Shown: piece by piece, positions 37,301 through 49,600 of the stretch
Numbering within the stretch: the stretch's first letter is position 1
Layout of the letters: each line of letters begins with the position of its first letter
Source of the DNA: Moringa oleifera
Lineage: Eukaryota; Streptophyta; Magnoliopsida; Brassicales; Moringaceae
Assembly (NCBI GenBank): GCA_021397835.1
Contig: JAJFZO010000658.1
Span: forward strand, 2,115,501-2,179,500
Reading direction: 5' to 3'
Length of the DNA: 64,000 bases
The notes under the pieces: model-generated
Told to the model about the DNA's origin: nothing
Databases searched by the model: none
Seen by the model: only the letters and a program-made list of their open reading frames with translations
Position numbers and translations under genes: made by a program

Positions 37301-40130
37301 TGACGTAATTTTTAAATTTTTTTATAATTATTTTTTAAATTTTTTTGAATTAAATATGTTTTTGATCAATAACTTAATAAATATATTATATTATTAAAAA
37401 AAATTATACCATAAATAATATCTCATTAAGATCTTTAAAACAAGATCAATATTTAATATATAATTTTATTTTATTTAAATTAATAATAATAATAATTTAT
37501 TTAATTAATAATATTATATATAATATTAAAATTATTTTTTAAAAATATATAAAATTTTAATATAATTTATAATATAATTTAAATTTTTGTAAGAATATGA
37601 TAAAATAATATTATTTATATTATTAAAAAATATTATAATATTAATTTGATGTAAATGAATTGAAGATAAAAAAATTTAATGTTAAAATATTTTAAAAATA
37701 TTTTTTTAATATCAAATTAATATTAAATTTAGTATATAAAGTTATGCTTTTAAGAGTTCAAAAAAGCAAAAGACGGGAAGCCTTATCCCAAATGGCTAAT
37801 TGGCCTGTGCACATGTCATTATCCCCTGCCAATAAGATGAAAACTCTATGTTTTGCCTGTTTGTCACACATGGCCCTACGGTCAATGGAGTGTAATCACG
37901 CGCTATGATGGAGCGTGTGTTATCTGTGAATTTCTGACAGTGTAACCCAATAAACCATATAACTCCCAAAGTTCTCGCGACACTGTCTCGCTAACGATCA
38001 ATACGCGCATGAGGCATGTCAGTGGCACGCACGCTTAGGTGCCCGCACAGAGGGAAGGTGACCTCACATTCAAGGAGGGCGGGGTCCAGTTTAAAAGGGC
38101 ATTTTCTCCTACACAGTTTTGTTCATTAGCGTGATTGCTGTTTGTGATTGCAACATCTGTCAGTAGGGTCCACATTCCAAATAACCATGGGTCCCGCTAA
38201 AGCAATCTCTCTTGTCTCTCAGCTGTACGATTGCTACAGGCTCTTTTTTTTTTTTGGGGGCCTTTTTCAATTATCTGTCATGATTTGGAGCAGCGCAATT
38301 TACTCCGTGATTGGGAACACCCATCCGCTATCCCTCTCAGGTCGCTCATTTTCCTTTTTGTTTTAGAGCAGATGATTATCTGCCGCACTGTCCACGCCTC
38401 TTACACTGAACCCCTCTTTAAGATTTTATTTTTACTCTTTTTTTTTTTTTAAATGCAGATTTTCAGCACAAGTTTTTTGAATTATTTTTAAACCACATTG
38501 GACTCGTTCAACATGATAAATTGTAAGCATTTTACAATTTATAATTTGCAATATGTAAAATTCAATGTTCCAATCGAATGCAAACTATAGATTAACCTTT
38601 AATTCAAACCAATCATAATTATCAAAAGGAAAAAAGTCATAAGTTGAGAGATTTATATAATAGAAACTTCCAATCTTAACATTTCTCCAATAATATCAAT
38701 TGAATTAATGTATTAAACATTTTTTTTGGTTTTCATCTAAATAATTTATTTAGCATTATAATATATCAAAATTTTTTAATAACTTAAAAATGAAAAACTC
38801 TTTTTAATAATAATTTAATTAAAAAGTCAATTAATAAAAAAATGACTGAAATTTTTAAAAAAAAACGCTACCCTTCTGCTTATGAAATAAAGTAAAATAA
38901 TGTTTGTTTTTCCTAAAAAAATAACATTAAAAATAATAATATTTTACTTTTTCCATTTTCAGCTTTCACTTATCTTGCAGTTTTCAAATGATTTCATGAA
39001 ATTGGACAATCCTTGGTTATACATTGCTAAGAATTTGATATCATTCCATGCTTGAAAGGGGGGGGGGGGGAACTTGGTAAAATTGAAATTGTATATGATT
39101 TTTTTTAAAAAAAAGAAGGTAAGGGACTGATAAAAAATCATTTAAAATTTGACCAACTTGATATTTTTATTAATTAGAACCTGAAAAATATATGAAAATT
39201 AAAATTAAAATGAGAATATTCAAGAATGCCCTCAATTTAAGGTTTGTACTGACAATAAGAGGACAACAAAAGGGTCCCAGTCTTGTTACCATGTGTACTG
39301 CATGCAGCCCCCCAACCCAATTAAAAGGTTACATTCGTAAAATACTGTTCACTGGAGATATTATGCAAATAATTTGGTACCGGTTTTGTCTTTCACCTGA
39401 CGGAATCAAATGAATCACAATTAACAATAATGACAGATAAATTTAAAAAATTTAAAACTCCCATTAAGTAAAAAAATTATGAATAATTTAATTTTAACAT
39501 TTTTTTAAGTATTACAGAAATAGATTAAACTCATAAATGTCATTTAAAAATAAAATTAAAATAATCAGAACGGAAAAGCAAAATTATTTAGCGTAAGGGC
39601 AATTATTGAACAGGAAGTCCGGAACTGGTTACGGCAGAGGAACTGATCCCGGGAACCAAAGATGACCGTGAGGATTACACGCGGTCCCTGAAAAAATTGA
39701 ATTGTAATTCCTAAACTACCCTTATTCAAGCATCCCCCGCGCTACCGAACTAAAAACGGACTGTTGATATGAGATGAGATAAGATGATGAAAAGACCACC
39801 GAGATGATCATCATGATGCTGCTGCCCTCGCGCCTATGTGAACCCTCAGGTCCCACTTGGCCACCTTCCTTCTATTCACTTTAAGAATCTATCTGTCCTC
39901 CATTACCCGCAAATCAATGCCTCCCCTTAAAAGAACGTTTTTTTTTTCTTGGGGAAAAAAAACTCCGAAAAGCGAAACCCGAAGAAAAACCAAAACCTTG
40001 AAATTAAATTCAAAATATTATAAATAATTCAATCCTTCTGTGTATATGTATCTATATATATACCCGTTTCTGTCAAAACCCAACACCTGGTCATTTCATT
40101 TCAAATTACAAAAAGCCAAGTTACTCCGAG
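34301..40130. other. 5.8 kb gene-poor stretch before EXORDIUM-like gene
   Basis: I recognise no gene. Less AT-rich islands at about 34560-35860, 36370-36860 and 37770-38400 hold ORFs of 60-80 codons without family features. They could be unannotated noncoding transcripts or degraded genes. 36930-37740 and 38460-39590 are very AT-rich. (CT)n lies at 36625-36642 and a G-run at 39059-39070. The last 150 bp hold the EXORDIUM-like promoter, with TATATATATACCC near 40054-40066. Confidence 0.45.
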
Positions 40131-41183
40131 ATGCACCGTGTGTGTTCCTGCCGGTACCCGGAACCGCCGGTTGCGGTGCTTCTCGGTGTCACCGTACTTA
40201 GCATACTCCTCTCCTCAGTTTCCCCTGTTTTGGGCTGGCGCCCGTGGCCCCACCTTAAAAACACCACTTCTTCTGATCCCATCTTCGGCGCGTCCAAGAA
40301 ATTCGAGGGCTCATCGGAGTTCGTTCATTTGCGGTACCACATGGGTCCGGTTCTTACCGCCAACATCACCGTCCACACGATATGGTACGGGACATGGCAA
40401 AAGAACCAGAAGAAGATCATCCGCGAGTTCATTAACTCAATCTCAGCCGTTAATGCCAGGCACCCGTCCGTTTCCGGTTGGTGGAAGACCGTACAGCTCT
40501 ACACGGACCAGACAGGCTCCAATATTTCCCGTACGGTGCGTTTAGGGCGAGAGAAGAACGATCGATTTTACTCTCACGGGAAGTCCCTGACGCGGATGTC
40601 GATACAGTCCGTGATAAAGAGCGCCGTGACGGCCAGATCAAAGCCCTTGCCTATAAACCCCAAAAGCGGACTCTACCTCCTCCTCACGTCTGACGACGTG
40701 TACGTTGAGGATTTTTGCGGACAGGTCTGTGGTTTCCACTACTTCACCTTTCCTTCCATTGTGGGATACACGTTGCCGTACGCATGGGTGGGCAACTCCG
40801 CAAAGCTGTGTCCCGGCGTCTGCGCGTACCCCTTCGCCGTACCCGATTACATCCCAGGACTGAAGCCAATGAAGTCACCAAACAGTGACGCAGGTGTCGA
40901 CGGAATGATCAGCGTGATCGGTCACGAGATTGCGGAGCTGGCAACGAACCCGTTAGTGAACGCTTGGTACGCAGGGCAGGACCCGGTGGCTCCCGTGGAA
41001 ATAGCTGACTTATGCGAGGGCATTTACGGAACGGGAGGAGGCGGGTCGTACACAGGACAGCTTTTGAATGACAGAGATGGTGCCACGTACAACATGAATG
41101 GGATCAGACGGAGGTACTTGGTTCAGTGGGTGTGGAATCATGTCGTTAATTACTGTACTGGCCCTAATGCACTTGATCAGTAA
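40131..41183 (+). CDS. EXORDIUM-like protein (PHI-1 family)
   Basis: A single exon of 350 aa encodes a secreted protein with a hydrophobic signal segment at about residues 14-36 (ending SVSPVLG). The phosphate-induced protein 1 domain then spans almost the whole chain. Family motifs include HLRYHMGPVL, IWYGTW, LYTDQTGSNIS, DFCGQVCGFHYFTFPS, YAWVGNSAKLCPGVCAYPFA, GVDGMISVIGHE and DLCEGIYGTGGGG. Conserved cysteines suggest disulphides in the apoplast. The family links carbon status and brassinosteroid signalling to cell expansion, but its biochemical activity is unknown. The sequence is closest in my memory to the EXL5 branch, which is not certain. A TATA box lies about 70 bp upstream, and no defects are seen. 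Confidence 0.93.
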   Translation: MHRVCSCRYPEPPVAVLLGVTVLSILLSSVSPVLGWRPWPHLKNTTSSDPIFGASKKFEGSSEFVHLRYHMGPVLTANITVHTIWYGTWQKNQKKIIREFINSISAVNARHPSVSGWWKTVQLYTDQTGSNISRTVRLGREKNDRFYSHGKSLTRMSIQSVIKSAVTARSKPLPINPKSGLYLLLTSDDVYVEDFCGQVCGFHYFTFPSIVGYTLPYAWVGNSAKLCPGVCAYPFAVPDYIPGLKPMKSPNSDAGVDGMISVIGHEIAELATNPLVNAWYAGQDPVAPVEIADLCEGIYGTGGGGSYTGQLLNDRDGATYNMNGIRRRYLVQWVWNHVVNYCTGPNALDQ

Positions 41184-44100
41184 TTTTTCTTTTTCTTCTT
41201 CGGGCTGTCGGGAAAGTCTATTTCCTTTTTTTTTTTTTTTGTTTTGTTTTGTTTTTTCTACTGGGTTTTGTCTCTCGGTATGGTATGGGGTTTGTGGATT
41301 ATGTGGATGCATAATTAGATGAGGTTAGTTAAGTTTGTCAAATATGTAATAATTATTCGTATACTGCTTTTGTATACAAATAGCCTTTGTGTTTCTTCCT
41401 GCCTGAAACATTTCGTTATTAATAGTTTGTTTTGGCCAAGAGTAGATGCAGCATTCAATACTCTTTTACTTATCGGGAGGCATGAACTCTTTTGTCCAGA
41501 TATTTTCTGGGAAGGTTTCAATTCCCATCTCATTATATCTTATGCTTTTCAACACATGGTACTGACATTTGATGCTGGAAAAAAAAAAAAAGGTTTCTTT
41601 GGAATGCTTTATCATAGTACAGACTTGAGCGTCCTTCTGAAAGCAGAGGAGACTGTTCTATTTCTGGCCGGTTATGGTACTTCACCGATCTCCGGGACCC
41701 AGTCTTTCACTTTTGCCTAAGCAGCTTTATTGGGATTTTGGCCCATGATAATTAGACTATTTAATTTTAAGTTTCTCTATTTCTCTTTCTCAAAAGTCCC
41801 ACATTTTGTTGAGTACTCAAAACTAAAGCCACCTTACCCATAGCAAACTTTAAAAAAAAAAAAAATCTTTTGACAAAGTATACGAATGGAGTCAAACTTA
41901 ATTTGATTATAATTAACAATTCATAAATCAAATTTTTAAATTTGTTATTTAAAAATTATATTATTAAGCAGTAGATAAAATTCTGATTCTTTACCCTTAA
42001 CTAACTAGACTCAAAATTTGGACGATATCTGGAAAAATCTTATTGAATTTTTTTGCGGAAATCTATCATTTCAATTTGATTCTTCAACACAGAAATAAAT
42101 AAGGAAGGTGAAGCCAGCTGGGTGTCATTTAGGGAGTCCATAAGAGACATATTTTGAGTCCAAGTGGTACTTCACTGTGTGGACTCACAGTAAGCGAGAG
42201 TAGGTGGGAGGCTGCCTAAGAACATCATCTCTGTACACGCGAATGACCGTCGAATATATAATATATGGTAAACTTGTGAGTGATGGAAAAAGCATTAGCG
42301 GCGCCCGCAGTCTTGTCCCTTTGACTCCCAAACCCTTAATGTTAATATTTTATTATGCTGTTGTCTTCTCTAATCAAATTTCCTTGGCACGATCAACACT
42401 TTGTTTTTGCCCTTTTGGGGTCCCATTCATTAATCCCATGGGCCCAGCCATGACTTCATCGCCAAGCATGAGGCAAATCAAATCACTTGGCTTTATACAT
42501 ATTGAAAGTGTGATTGTGATGCTCTTTTACCCAAAGTGTAATGTTTGTTTATATAGATGCTGGATTAGCAGAGTAACATGCATGGAAGAAAGTGAATCAT
42601 ACAGAGAGAAAGAGTCTGTCTTACCTTCATGTTTCTGTCTTGTTTTTATATGGCCAAGTTGTTGTCAGCCTTGTGCTTCCCTTTTGTTGCCTTTGTGGAT
42701 AAAGAATCTGAGGAGGGCTATCCATATAACATAGAGTAGCTCCTTTAGACTTCGTTTTAACCATAAATTCCGGATTACCAAAAGGAGAAGAATCGGTAAT
42801 AACTAAATGAGGGGGCCCTGGAGGCCATTGTTGTCTAGTTTTCACACAGCTTCCATGAAGTGACACAGTGAGTGAGCTTACAAGGAGTTGATGAGAAAAC
42901 TGACAACCAAAACTAACTATTATGCCAAAACTAACTATTATGCGGTGAACTAAAGGCAGGTCGGTTCATATTGATTAACCTCAGATCTTCTCAAGGAACA
43001 GAGTAGGTATGAATCTTTAGTAGTTTGAACAACTCAGGTTAATAAGGGTACCCAACAAGTTACAGAAGCTTTGGGTAGTTCATGCTGTTGCAGCAACCGT
43101 ATCAATCACAACAATGCTTATTCAGATTGCGATGTCCATATTTTATTTCTCATCATGCCAGACATTTGCAACCATAATTCTTTACTTTAATCTACCATCA
43201 TTCAATAGCCTTTAACCATCAGTAAATGAATTCTTTCTTACCTGCACCATCATTAGTGGTCTTTATTGCTCACCTCCAACACCATCTCCATGAAATTCTT
43301 GCATCATGTTCTTGATTGATGTTACTGCCTCCTGAATAATGCACATGCTTGAATGTAACTCATTAGGTAAGACTTGAATGCAATCCTTCAATGCAGGGAA
43401 GTGTGTGTATGTGGGAAGACAGGATTATGAAAATATTTACCAACCTTGTGCGTTATATAGCCCTCCAAATGGACAATGCATGGATCTCAAGTTGATCTCA
43501 TCAAGGATCTTATGGTATGATCAGAATCATGTAAGCAGTTGAGGTAAGACAACTAAGTTCCAACTCACAAAGGCAATAATAATTGAGAATGTAAGCAGTT
43601 GAGGTAAGACAACTAAGTTCCAACTCACAAAGGCAATAATAATTGAGAATGTAAGCGCCTGATATCATCTGATCTTACAAAATAAGGATCAAAGCGGCGC
43701 AAAGATACAAAGGGTGAGGCAGAGATGATCTCCTGTAAATTAGTCAAAGATATGGCCCTTAAAAAGCTAAATGTCAAAACCATGTTTTGTAATTCAGTCA
43801 GTTACTAGCCTTATGACAGGCCAAAGAAGCATAAGGCTGCAGCATAACTTCCAGTTGATACGACCATTATGGGAGTAAGACTTTCAAGGCACTTCAAAGT
43901 AATAAGCAGTGAAGATATTAGAAAACACAATTTTCTGCTGATTACTGTCACAGAAAAAACACAATTAAAATGTATAATACAAATCTACAAAATGCAGCTT
44001 TACCAAAAAGTACAACTTTTTGAAGTCCATTAAGATACAAGGAAGGATCAATCAGTGCACCACATAATGCAGCAGGCAACTAATACCATATAGAGATCAT

Positions 44101-45302
44101 AAGAAAGGGAAAAGCCTCTTCTCTGTCATGGCAGCAAGAGAATATAGAAGGAAAAAATAACAGGCCAAGTCCGCATATTATAAGAAATGGAACTAAATAC
44201 GCGCTAAGCTAGTTCACAGGAAGTTATAAGGAAATAAGGCCACAAATGACACTAATAGAAAGAGAGTGAAAATTCAGCAATGCTTCTCAACCCAAGAAGA
44301 GGAAAGAACTTACCACAAATAAGCTTCACCTGTCAATAATCTACACCCTTGAGCACAAAATTTTGCTTGTATCAATATTTTTTTCCTTCAGGCACTGTGA
44401 ACAAGTATGACTTTAAGATAATCGCATTTGATTCTAGGTCATTCCCCACTTAAAAGAAGGAACCATGATCTCTCCTACAGTCAAGCATAAGCTGAGTTCA
44501 CTTATCAACCTGCTCTGTATGCGACAAGGACACATCTGTACAGGAGCTGTTTTTCCAGGCCAAAGAGCTCAACTTGATGAAAAGCATGAATATGAATGAC
44601 AGCCTCCGCAACTTTCCATCACGTTTCTAACTACTATGCAAATAATCTTGTGTGGTTACCAAGTCCGATACATTGTACCTACTGCAACTCCGATGTCAGC
44701 ACAACAATACTGATAGTTTTTTTTTTCATTTTCAGTTTTTTGCTCATCAGTATCTGAACTTAAGACCTTTATACAAATGTTCCCACCATTTGCCACTAAG
44801 AAAACAGAGAAAAAGAAAAAGAAGATGTTAAATGATTGGGGTTTCAAAAGAATAAAAGCTAATATCATTTGTTAGAGAAAGAATAGATTATCAGTTGTCC
44901 ATATGTTAATTAGATTATCACGAAGAGTTAATTTCTGCGCTGTTTCTTTTTTCTTTTTAATAAAAAGGGCATAAAGGTTAGCTCCACTTCATGCTGAAAG
45001 ACCAATCTACGCTTATGGAAAAACATACGTGAAACAACTATGAACGGTTGCATATATTAAGATGCATCATAATTTCTTACAGCTGTTTCACTGGGAAATT
45101 AAGCCACCACAGGATCCAGAAGCAGATACTAATTCCATATCAGAAAAATACCTTGCCTTTTCCAAGTGTCATACATGTCTCTCTCCTCAAGAAGGCCCTA
45201 TAAATAAGAGATCATTCTAAGAAATATACCAAAGCTCACTCCTCTCTTGTGATAATTGTCGATTCTTACAACCCAGCACAACAAGACTGTAGTCATCACA
45301 TA
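41184..45302. other. 4 kb spacer with tandem repeats, no clear gene
   Basis: It probably contains the EXORDIUM-like 3'UTR (to about 41400) and the LPA2 3'UTR (above about 45100). The 176-codon ORF at 42204 shows no family features and poor coding character. An 18-bp tandem pair (42907-42942) and a 60-bp tandem pair (43529-43648) are present. A 70-codon minus ORF at 44656 is not assignable. Confidence 0.45.
43529..43648. repeat. 60-bp tandem duplication (2 perfect copies)
   Basis: Units 43529-43588 and 43589-43648 are identical and a third partial start (ATGTAAGC) follows at 43649. The unit contains GGTAAGACAACTAAG. It has no CRISPR-like spacer structure and is a simple head-to-tail duplication. 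Confidence 0.95.
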
Positions 45303-46312
45303 TCATTTTTGACCTCTGAGTTTCTCATTTTGCAGGTACTTTGATACTCCATATGTAACTGTTCCAGCCACAAACAAGGCAACTGTTGGGGTGAAAGACG
45401 GGTATAGATACTTGACAAAGAATTTATCCCACTTTTCTGGAAGAAAGCCTGTAAATGTAAACAAGCTAAGAAATCACAATTTGGAAGCAACAGAAATCAT
45501 GGCTCCAGATAATCAATAAAATTCATATGCCCGATTTTCTTTTGCATGTAAGCATGCTTCATATGTTCATGTCTGATTTTATCGAAGGGCTTAAGCCCCT
45601 CTGATCAATTTCAACAAAATACCAAAATAACTAGACTTCAATCTGACCTCAATAATAAGTACACCGAAACAGCCAAATTTGCATGAAATTAGTCCAATAT
45701 TCAGAAGTTCTGAGTATTAAGTGGTCAGTTTCCTAGAGCTCAAAGCCAACTTTTTCAATTGAAATTTTTTCTTAAATTTACACTATACAACACAAATAAC
45801 TAAATACATAATTTTATATATATATAAGAAGTTCAGGGATTCAAGAAAAAGGAATTGTAAGTACCAGAAGCTGCAAGAACAATGCCCTCCACTAGAATTA
45901 TCCCGCCAAGCCCCAGCCAAGCAAGAAGAAAAGCACTCTCATTCTTACTCTGCTCCTTAGCTTTAATTTCCTCTTCTTTACTCACCAACTCCGGCTTCTG
46001 TACCGGCGCCCGCCTAATTATTGATGCTCTCTCTCTTATACCCTTCTGTTTCTTCTTATTACTCACAGCACTCACATTGGATTTACTACCAGTGGAAATA
46101 GAAGCAGAAGAAGAGCCAAAACCTTGTCCAGATGAGGTGGGTTTCTTGGGAGGGGCACGCTCATTGGTAGGTTCAGCGTCGATTTGGGGATTTTGGTACT
46201 TAACTGTGAATTTAGGTTTTCTAGTGGGAGAGAGAAGGAAGGTTGTGCAAGGAAGATGATGATGATAGGGCTTGTTTATGAAGGAATATGTAGTGTGGAT
46301 TTGTAGCGCCAT
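45303..46312 (-). CDS. LPA2: LOW PSII ACCUMULATION 2, chloroplastic
   Basis: Two exons on the minus strand, 45865-46312 and 45303-45448, give 197 aa. An N-terminal plastid transit region (MALQIHTTYSF...) is followed by a Ser/Lys-rich linker. Two hydrophobic segments come next: AFLLAWLGLGGIILVEGIVL, completed at the splice by AASG|FLPEKWDKFF, and PSFTPTVALFVAGTVTYG. LPA2 is a thylakoid membrane factor that helps assemble photosystem II, notably CP43. The order of segments and the start match the Arabidopsis protein as I remember it, including the spliced G|FLPE junction. Upstream in-frame codons to 46525 are probably 5'UTR. It is head-to-head with the photolyase-hydrolase gene. Confidence 0.92.
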
Positions 46313-46631
46313 TTTCAGTTTAGTTGGTTGCACAGGCTCGCTGTACCAGTGAAATTTGCTCCCACTTTTAATACGATTGCCGGGGTGTTCTGTACGACGT
46401 CGTTGAACATTCGTTTGCTTCCTGGTGTTGCCAGACGGCGCCGTTTCAGGACAGAACTGAGAGGCAGCAACTGTCGCGGTGCATTTCGCTCGTCCACAAG
46501 ATTTACCGGTTCCTTTCCTCCACAAGTCTCTCTAGCGATGTGAAGCCCTGGTTTTACTTAACTTGGAATTCCCTGTCTATACTCTGTTACTTCATGGACA
46601 CTATAGTTATCCATTCTAATCTCTCCTCTTC
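46313..46631. promoter_or_regulatory. Bidirectional promoter, LPA2 / photolyase-hydrolase
   Basis: The two start codons, 46312 on the minus strand and 46632 on the plus strand, are only 319 bp apart. The interval has no obvious TATA box and is relatively GC-rich around 46370-46480. A shared promoter for two plastid-related genes is plausible but inferred from spacing only. Confidence 0.6.
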
Positions 46632-49600
46632 ATGGCCCTCCTCGCTTTCCCGCGCTTTCTCTCGCTTCCTTTCGCGTCAAATCATCGCATTCCTCCTCGA
46701 AGGAAGAGGTACATTTGCTCCTTCTCGGCGGCAATAAGGGAAAACTCCTCGGCCATCCTCTGGTTCAAGCACGATCTCCGCGTCGACGATCACCCTGGCC
46801 TCCTTTCCGTGTCTAAGTATCGAGCCCTAGTTCCTCTCTACATCTTTGATCATCGTATTCTCTCTCGTGAGTCCTTGTTATGATTTTCCTTTCTTTTTCT
46901 TTATCGTTTTTCATTGTTCAACTTTGCATTCTATCTTTGTCATGTTTTTTCTCTTCTTCCTTATCGTGCAGTCTGCATTGTGTACTTCGGCTGATTGGTG
47001 GTTGTGGATTTATTTTTCTTAGAACTTTGCATCTGCACTTTGATGCATTAAATAGTAAGAGTTGAATACAATCTAGAACTTAAATTGAAATTTGCGTACC
47101 ATTGCTTTCTCTATAAAAATCTCGAGCACAGTAAGAACTAGGAAGCCTAATAAGTTGGACATAGAATATGTGCATATGTTATTTGATTAAAAATGTGCTG
47201 ATTTTGGCATTCATTCTTGTAGGTTACTCCGATGAAATGCTAGAACTGGTTCTTCTTACGTTGAAAGATTTGAGGAAGTCCTTGAAGGAGCAAGGATCCA
47301 ATCTGATGATTAGGTTTGGGAAGGCTGAAAGTGTCTTGAGAGAGCTTCTCAGAGAGGTTCTTAACTTCTTATATATTCCTTGTAAAATCTTTGAAAATGA
47401 TGAATATTTTAAAAGTCCAAGCATGAGAAGAAAACTGCAACCTTTCTTGCTCTCTTATTTCATTTAATTCATCAAGCTTTCTTGGATGGGAACAGATGCA
47501 AGCTACTGCAGTCTTTGCTGAAGAGGAGGTAGAGTATGACCTGCGTAGGATGATGGATATTGTCAATGCGATGATGGAGATAGAGCCTTTTTCTGATGAG
47601 GCCCCAAGGATTATACTGTGGCGGACTCCATTTTACAAGATTAATGTGGTTGATCTTGGCCATTTTCCAATTTTCTTTATATCAGTTTATGCTATAAGAG
47701 CAGTAACTATATCCGGTGTATTCCTATCTTGTAGGATATGGAGGACCTGCCTGCATCATATGATGATTTTAAGAAACTAAAATTGGTCCCCACTGCACCT
47801 ATTTCGCTCCCAATATTGCCTAGTGCAGGAAGTCCCCTGGACTGGGGTATGTTCTGGCGTTAAAACTTTAACTCAAATTTCTTTGTTGGAAAATTTAGTA
47901 ATTTTAGTTTCCAAAGGTTCTGATATGCAGTTCTGATTAACACTAGGGAACATGATAACTGAAATATGGCTCAGGTCCTGTACCCACATTTGATGAGGTG
48001 AAGGGATTTATGAATGAAAATCCATGCAAATCAGAAGACAGCTGGATTTTGATAAAGGAGATGTCAGCTGAGATCACATTGCAGGAAAAGCTGTCTAAGT
48101 CAGGGGAGAGAAACGAAAACAACAAAAATTTCAAATACATTAAAAGGAAGAGGCTAGATAATTCTGTTTTTGTCACACAAAAAGGAAATATTGTGGGAGG
48201 TGGGACAAATGACGTGTTGAATGCTTTAGCTGCATACTTGAGATATTTGGAGGGAACAGCTCGAGGTGACTGGCAAGAGTATGTTGTGAACTTTTACCTA
48301 CACCAATGCTGATTAGGTGTTAGGAAACTTATGTGGATGCTTAGCATTGATGGTACATTTGATATATCTTGTAGATTTGCTTTTCATGTCTATGATACTA
48401 AAAGAATATGATTTGAAGGGTATATTTCCCAATTAAAGCTAGTTACATATTACTGAAATTTTATGTTGAATATGAAATATTCTTTTCGCTTGATTTTATG
48501 GCAGGGTCCATGAAAGGCAACGTGATGCTGAAAGTCGGGACGGAACTTCATTTGTTACCCTTTTTGGCCCTGCCATTCGTCTTGGCATCATTTCTAGAAG
48601 GAGAGTGAATTATGAAGCAATTAAATACGAGAAAGAAAGAAATGCTGGATTTCTTTCTCCCTTTGGATATTCAGCAGCTACGGTTGCTGCCGCAGCAGAT
48701 ACTGTGTGCTCAATGGAGGTATGATAGTGATTAGGAGTGACGTTTTTATGTCTGTTGTGCCTAGAAACTGATTGAGAAAAGCTGATTATACTAGAGTAAT
48801 GGGAATCTTTCCACTATTTTTTTGCTTGACCTATAGTTCTCTGGCAAAGTTATTAGAAGAATTTCAGTTGACTTCTTCCACAGTGGTATTGGCTTATGGC
48901 TCTAAAAAGTCAAATAGGCGATGGAGGAAGATATTCTATCCGGATATGGAGATGGAGGGGCCATCTTATTCAGGTTTTCACAATAGAAATTTGATTAATA
49001 CAAATAATAATTCTCACTGATTTTATTGCTTCTTTTGGTTGTTGATTTAATTTATACCTTTCATGTTGGAGAATGATTTTTAGTATTAGATTATAATTTT
49101 AAAAATAGAAATTCTTTATTTTTCAGTATACTGTAGTTGGTCATGGAGGTCCTGCTGTTCTGCTTGTGCATGGTTTTGGTGCATTTCTGGAGCACTACCG
49201 CCACAACATGTATGACATAGCTAAAGGTGGAAACAGGGTATGGGCCATAACTGTTTTAGGATTTGGCAGATCAGAAAAGCCAAATGTTGTTTACACAGAA
49301 CTCATGTGGGCTGAACTACTGAGAGATTTTATAGTTGAAGTTGTTGGTGAACCAGTGCATTTGGTGGGGAATTCAGTTGGTGGTATGTCCTGACTTTTGA
49401 CATCCATTGTACTGTGTACAACTGTCCACATGATCTTTCTCTGCCCCCTCTCTCTTGCTCACACGCATAGAGAACTGCAACGGCCTCATCTGCTCTGAAT
49501 CAGTAAATTTTTATTGCTCTCCATAAGTCATCTAATTATAATCACTTGTTATCTCCAGGCTATTTTGTTGCTATAATTGCTTGTCTTTGGCCTACTTTGG

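Noticed and set aside
42204..42734. 176-codon plus-strand ORF in the spacer
   Set aside because: It has no family motif, no promoter or splice support and an odd composition; its length alone is not enough to call a gene.
43529..43648. CRISPR-like array
   Set aside because: Units are directly adjacent with no spacers, in a plant nuclear context; this is a simple tandem duplication.
46540..46737. Alternative upstream ORF as start of the photolyase-hydrolase protein
   Set aside because: It is in a different frame from the conserved LWFKHDLRVDDHPGL segment; the frame starting at 46632 leads directly into it.
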